Below, piece after piece: positions 5,661 through 6,809 of a stretch of 6,809 bases of DNA; position 1 is the stretch's first letter; each line of letters opens with the position of its first letter. Location of the stretch: contig SACC01000067.1 in NCBI GenBank assembly GCA_009928745.1, forward strand, positions 1 to 6,809, read 5' to 3'. The notes under the pieces are model-generated. The model was not told where the DNA came from and did no database searches. It worked only from the letters and a program-made list of their open reading frames with translations. Made by a program: the position numbers and the translations under genes. This DNA comes from Clostridia bacterium (GTDB lineage: Bacteria > Bacillota > Clostridia > Christensenellales > CAG-1252).

Positions 5661-5802
5661 TAATCATCCAGCTAGCTTATTGTAATTAGTACATAAGATT
5701 ATCTACTTAATCATTATATTATTACCTAGTTAAAAATATAGGATTACCCAAATTAAAAGTACAAGACTAGCTAAGTTAAAAGTATATAAGATTTCTTTAA
5801 CC
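5661..5802. repeat. Degenerate ~23-bp tandem repeat, about six copies
   Basis: The AT-rich stretch after the dehydrogenase stop can be cut into units that each begin with TAA: 5661-5682, 5683-5707, 5708-5730, 5731-5753, 5754-5776 and 5777-5802. The three central units are each exactly 23 bases. A rough consensus is TAAAAGTAtAngATTAcCtA followed by AGT. Units are only about 50-70 percent alike by eye, so this is an old, decayed array or partly a chance effect of base composition. It contains no open frame I can support. Confidence 0.45.
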
Positions 5803-5811
5803 AATTATTAT

Positions 5812-5839
5812 AAATGCCGCTCAGCTGAGCGGCATTTTT
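5812..5839. terminator. Perfect 26-nt palindrome, bidirectional Rho-independent terminator
   Basis: Positions 5812-5824 are the exact reverse complement of 5825-5837, giving a stem of up to 13 pairs with a GCCGCTCAG core, followed by TTTTT (5835-5839) on the plus strand. It ends one base before the stop codon of the convergent nucleoside phosphorylase, so it can end both the dehydrogenase transcript and, reading the other way with a shorter T-rich tail, the phosphorylase transcript. Confidence 0.93.
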
Positions 5840-5840
5840 G

Positions 5841-6809
5841 TTAATTTATTATTGATATTATATCGGATTGCCGTATAATTTTATTGTCAGAATATTCAAT
5901 AAGTGATTCGAATTTATTCACCGTATCTATTAATTCTTCCCTGTTAAAAAACACAGTCGCAATATTTTGTCCTATCTTCACATAATCACCAATGATTATA
6001 TGCAATATCAGACCGACATCATATTCAATTATGTCCTCAAGCTGCAATCTGCCTGCGCCAAGAGAGGCGCAATATAGTCCTATTCCCTCACAGTCCATAC
6101 CTGCAACATATCCTTCCCTTGTTGCTGCTATATCTACCTTATATTTTGCAGTAAGTAATCTATTCTTTTCCAGCAATGCAATATCTCCGCCCTGCCGTCT
6201 GACCATCTCGGTGAATACCGATAAGGCATCACCGCTTGAGAGCGCCTCATCAAAGGCAGACTCCGCGCTGCACGTATCCTTGCCAAGGTTTTGTAAAAGA
6301 CTAATAACCAGCTGCTTTGATACCTCGTATAACCTATTGCGTTTTCCTTTAAGCACTTCAAGCGCGCCGATTATCTCCAGACTGTTCCCTATATGCGAGT
6401 CCAGAGGCTCGTCCATTCGCGTAATAACTGCTACCGTCTTTTTGCCTGCATTGTTACCTATAGTCACCATTTTTGAGGCAAGTTTTTCCGCGCTTTTTTC
6501 GTCTTTGAGGAAAGCTCCTCTACCGCATTTTACATCTAATATAATGTTCTTAGCGCCGCCGGCAAGCTTTTTGCTCATTATACTTGAAGCAATCAGCGGG
6601 ATACTGTCAACCGTTGCCGTAATATCACGTATTGCGTATAGCTTTTTGTCTGCGGGACAGATGTTTTTGCTTTGACCTATTACTGCCAGTCCGATATCGT
6701 TGACTTGATTAATAAATTGTTCGGGAGTAAGTTCAACCCTCATTCCCGCAATCGCTTCCATTTTGTCGAGCGTTCCTCCAGTATGACCTAGACCGCGTCC
6801 GCTCATTTT
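5841..6809 (-). CDS. pdp: Pyrimidine-nucleoside phosphorylase, C-terminal three quarters (cut by right edge)
   Basis: The enzyme splits uridine, thymidine or deoxyuridine with phosphate to the base and (deoxy)ribose-1-phosphate in nucleoside salvage. The visible 322 residues lack a start; the frame stays open to the window end (codon AAA at 6809-6807), so about 110 N-terminal residues are missing from an expected total near 432. The family signature SGRGLGHTGGTLDKME lies at the visible N-terminus. Residues equivalent to E. coli DeoA Arg171, Ser186 and Lys190 are present in YAIRD and LIASSIMSKK, followed by LDVKCGRGAF. The C-terminal domain shows REGYVAGMDCEGIGL, LGAGR and HIIIGDYVKIGQNI, the all-beta module of this family. 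DeoA proper (thymidine-specific) is an alternative; the broader Pdp is the usual form in Firmicutes, but specificity is not decided by what is visible. Upstream partners lie outside the window. Confidence 0.94.
   Translation of the reverse strand, partial: KMSGRGLGHTGGTLDKMEAIAGMRVELTPEQFINQVNDIGLAVIGQSKNICPADKKLYAIRDITATVDSIPLIASSIMSKKLAGGAKNIILDVKCGRGAFLKDEKSAEKLASKMVTIGNNAGKKTVAVITRMDEPLDSHIGNSLEIIGALEVLKGKRNRLYEVSKQLVISLLQNLGKDTCSAESAFDEALSSGDALSVFTEMVRRQGGDIALLEKNRLLTAKYKVDIAATREGYVAGMDCEGIGLYCASLGAGRLQLEDIIEYDVGLILHIIIGDYVKIGQNIATVFFNREELIDTVNKFESLIEYSDNKIIRQSDIISIIN

Noticed and set aside
5661..5802. CRISPR-like array.
   Set aside because: Units are adjacent, poorly conserved and have no unique spacers; no cas genes are present.
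5992..6675. Long plus-strand open frame of 227 codons.
   Set aside because: It is antisense to the clearly recognisable pyrimidine-nucleoside phosphorylase and its translation shows no family motif; composition is as expected for a shadow frame.

Overview
The window reads as ordinary chromosomal DNA from a low-GC, Gram-positive, probably anaerobic bacterium of the Clostridia type. Supporting signs are the AT-rich intergenic DNA, strong AGGAGG-type ribosome binding sites, an FMN riboswitch in front of a RibU-type ECF transporter subunit, a clostridial-style iron alcohol dehydrogenase and a pyrimidine-nucleoside phosphorylase. I saw no rRNA, tRNA, insertion sequence, phage gene or CRISPR array. 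Family assignments come from motif reading, not from a database search.

Layout. From 1 to 2380 there is a tightly packed minus-strand operon, read right to left: tsaE, tsaB, rimI, an alpha/beta hydrolase, and the start of a membrane protein that runs off the left edge and may be a MurF-like ligase. All junctions are overlaps or a 1-base gap. TsaE and TsaB belong to the tRNA t6A modification machinery, and RimI acetylates ribosomal protein S18, so the front of the operon serves translation. TsaD is not in the window. From about 2526 to 3612 there is a plus-strand, single-gene riboflavin uptake unit: promoter, FMN riboswitch, a hairpin that can hide the ribosome binding site, ribU, and a terminator. 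From 3714 to 4253 there is a minus-strand YfcE-type metallophosphoesterase. It shares an intergenic region with the divergent plus-strand iron alcohol dehydrogenase (4439-5656). A degenerate 23-bp tandem repeat and a perfect 26-nt palindromic terminator separate the dehydrogenase from the convergent minus-strand pyrimidine-nucleoside phosphorylase, whose N-terminus is cut off by the right edge.

The most interesting points are small-scale. The hydrolase has no ATG, GTG or TTG that would preserve its fold; it appears to start at an ATA that sits where a single-base change from an ATGA stop/start overlap would put it. tsaE has no ribosome binding site but has a promoter placed so that its transcript could be leaderless. 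The riboswitch has a readable translation-control platform with two mutually exclusive pairings. RibU carries an unusual hydrophilic, cysteine-containing N-terminal extension. I do not see a clearly new multi-gene system here, and say so.
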